Assembly (NCBI GenBank): GCA_030699385.1
Contig: JAUYMY010000017.1
Span: 1-64,000, forward strand
DNA from: Methylobacter sp.
GTDB taxonomy: Bacteria > Pseudomonadota > Gammaproteobacteria > Methylococcales > Methylomonadaceae
Direction of reading: 5' to 3'
Length of the DNA: 64,000 bases
Shown: positions 64,000-64,000 of the stretch, one piece after another
Position numbering within the stretch: position 1 is the first letter of the stretch
How the letters are laid out: every line of letters starts with the position of its first letter
Made by a program: the position numbers and the translations under genes
The notes under the pieces: generated by a model
Databases searched by the model: none
What the model saw: only the letters and a program-made list of their open reading frames with translations
What the model was told of the DNA's origin: nothing

Positions 64000-64000
64000 C

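Overview
The window comes from a gammaproteobacterial chromosome. The gene order carA-carB-greA-yhbY-rlmE-ftsH-glmM-tpiA-secG-tRNA-Leu is the classical gammaproteobacterial one, and hfq, hflX, rapA and a class I fumarase sit beside it. The moderate GC content, the CTCCGTGG/TTCGTGGTG-type dispersed repeats and the Uma2 gene remind me of Methylococcales (methanotrophs). That is an impression only; no methane- or methanol-oxidation gene is present.

Positions 1 to about 23,753 are the right-hand part of an integrated prophage. From the left there are Mu-like (FluMu, gp36, gp37) neck and tail genes, a tail tube protein, a G/GT-type tail assembly chaperone pair joined by a perfect -1 slippery site, a giant 2526-residue tape measure protein and a distal tail/fibre cluster. 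An AT-richer accessory block follows: a HicB/HicA-like toxin-antitoxin pair with a small third gene, a membrane protein plus lipoprotein pair, orphan genes, an AlpA/excisionase-like protein, an integrase and a gene overlapping its 3' end. The element ends at a 3' fragment of an elongator tRNA-Met (attR). The intact tRNA should lie to the left of the window. Just outside attR is a decayed second integrase, so this site has been used before.

Positions 24,000-31,000 carry an NlpC/P60 lipoprotein, a nitrate/sulfonate-type ABC importer, a tiny exported protein with a duplicated 13-residue motif, gcvT, a class I fumarase and hfq. Copies of a dispersed repeat lie between several of them, and one copy supplies the start codon of the ABC permease. 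Positions 31,000-37,600 hold hflX, rapA (with two identical 17-codon palindromic insertions), a CvfB-like RNA-binding protein, a J-domain/Sel1 membrane protein and a newly called 57-residue membrane protein.

Positions 37,900-49,400 are the housekeeping cluster, with a Uma2-family nuclease gene between carA and carB and with folP missing between ftsH and glmM. Positions 49,586-61,694 are a complete chemotaxis operon: cheY, cheA, cheW, a PAS-containing receptor with a C-terminal CheR/CheB tether, a second cheW, a ParA-like ATPase, an acidic STAS protein, cheR, cheD, a receiver-only cheB paralogue and full cheB. It ends with an MCP-hairpin-like helical protein and an ODP-type di-iron oxygen-sensor homologue. 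The window closes with an AarF/UbiB-family kinase-like gene and the end of an unrecognised gene.
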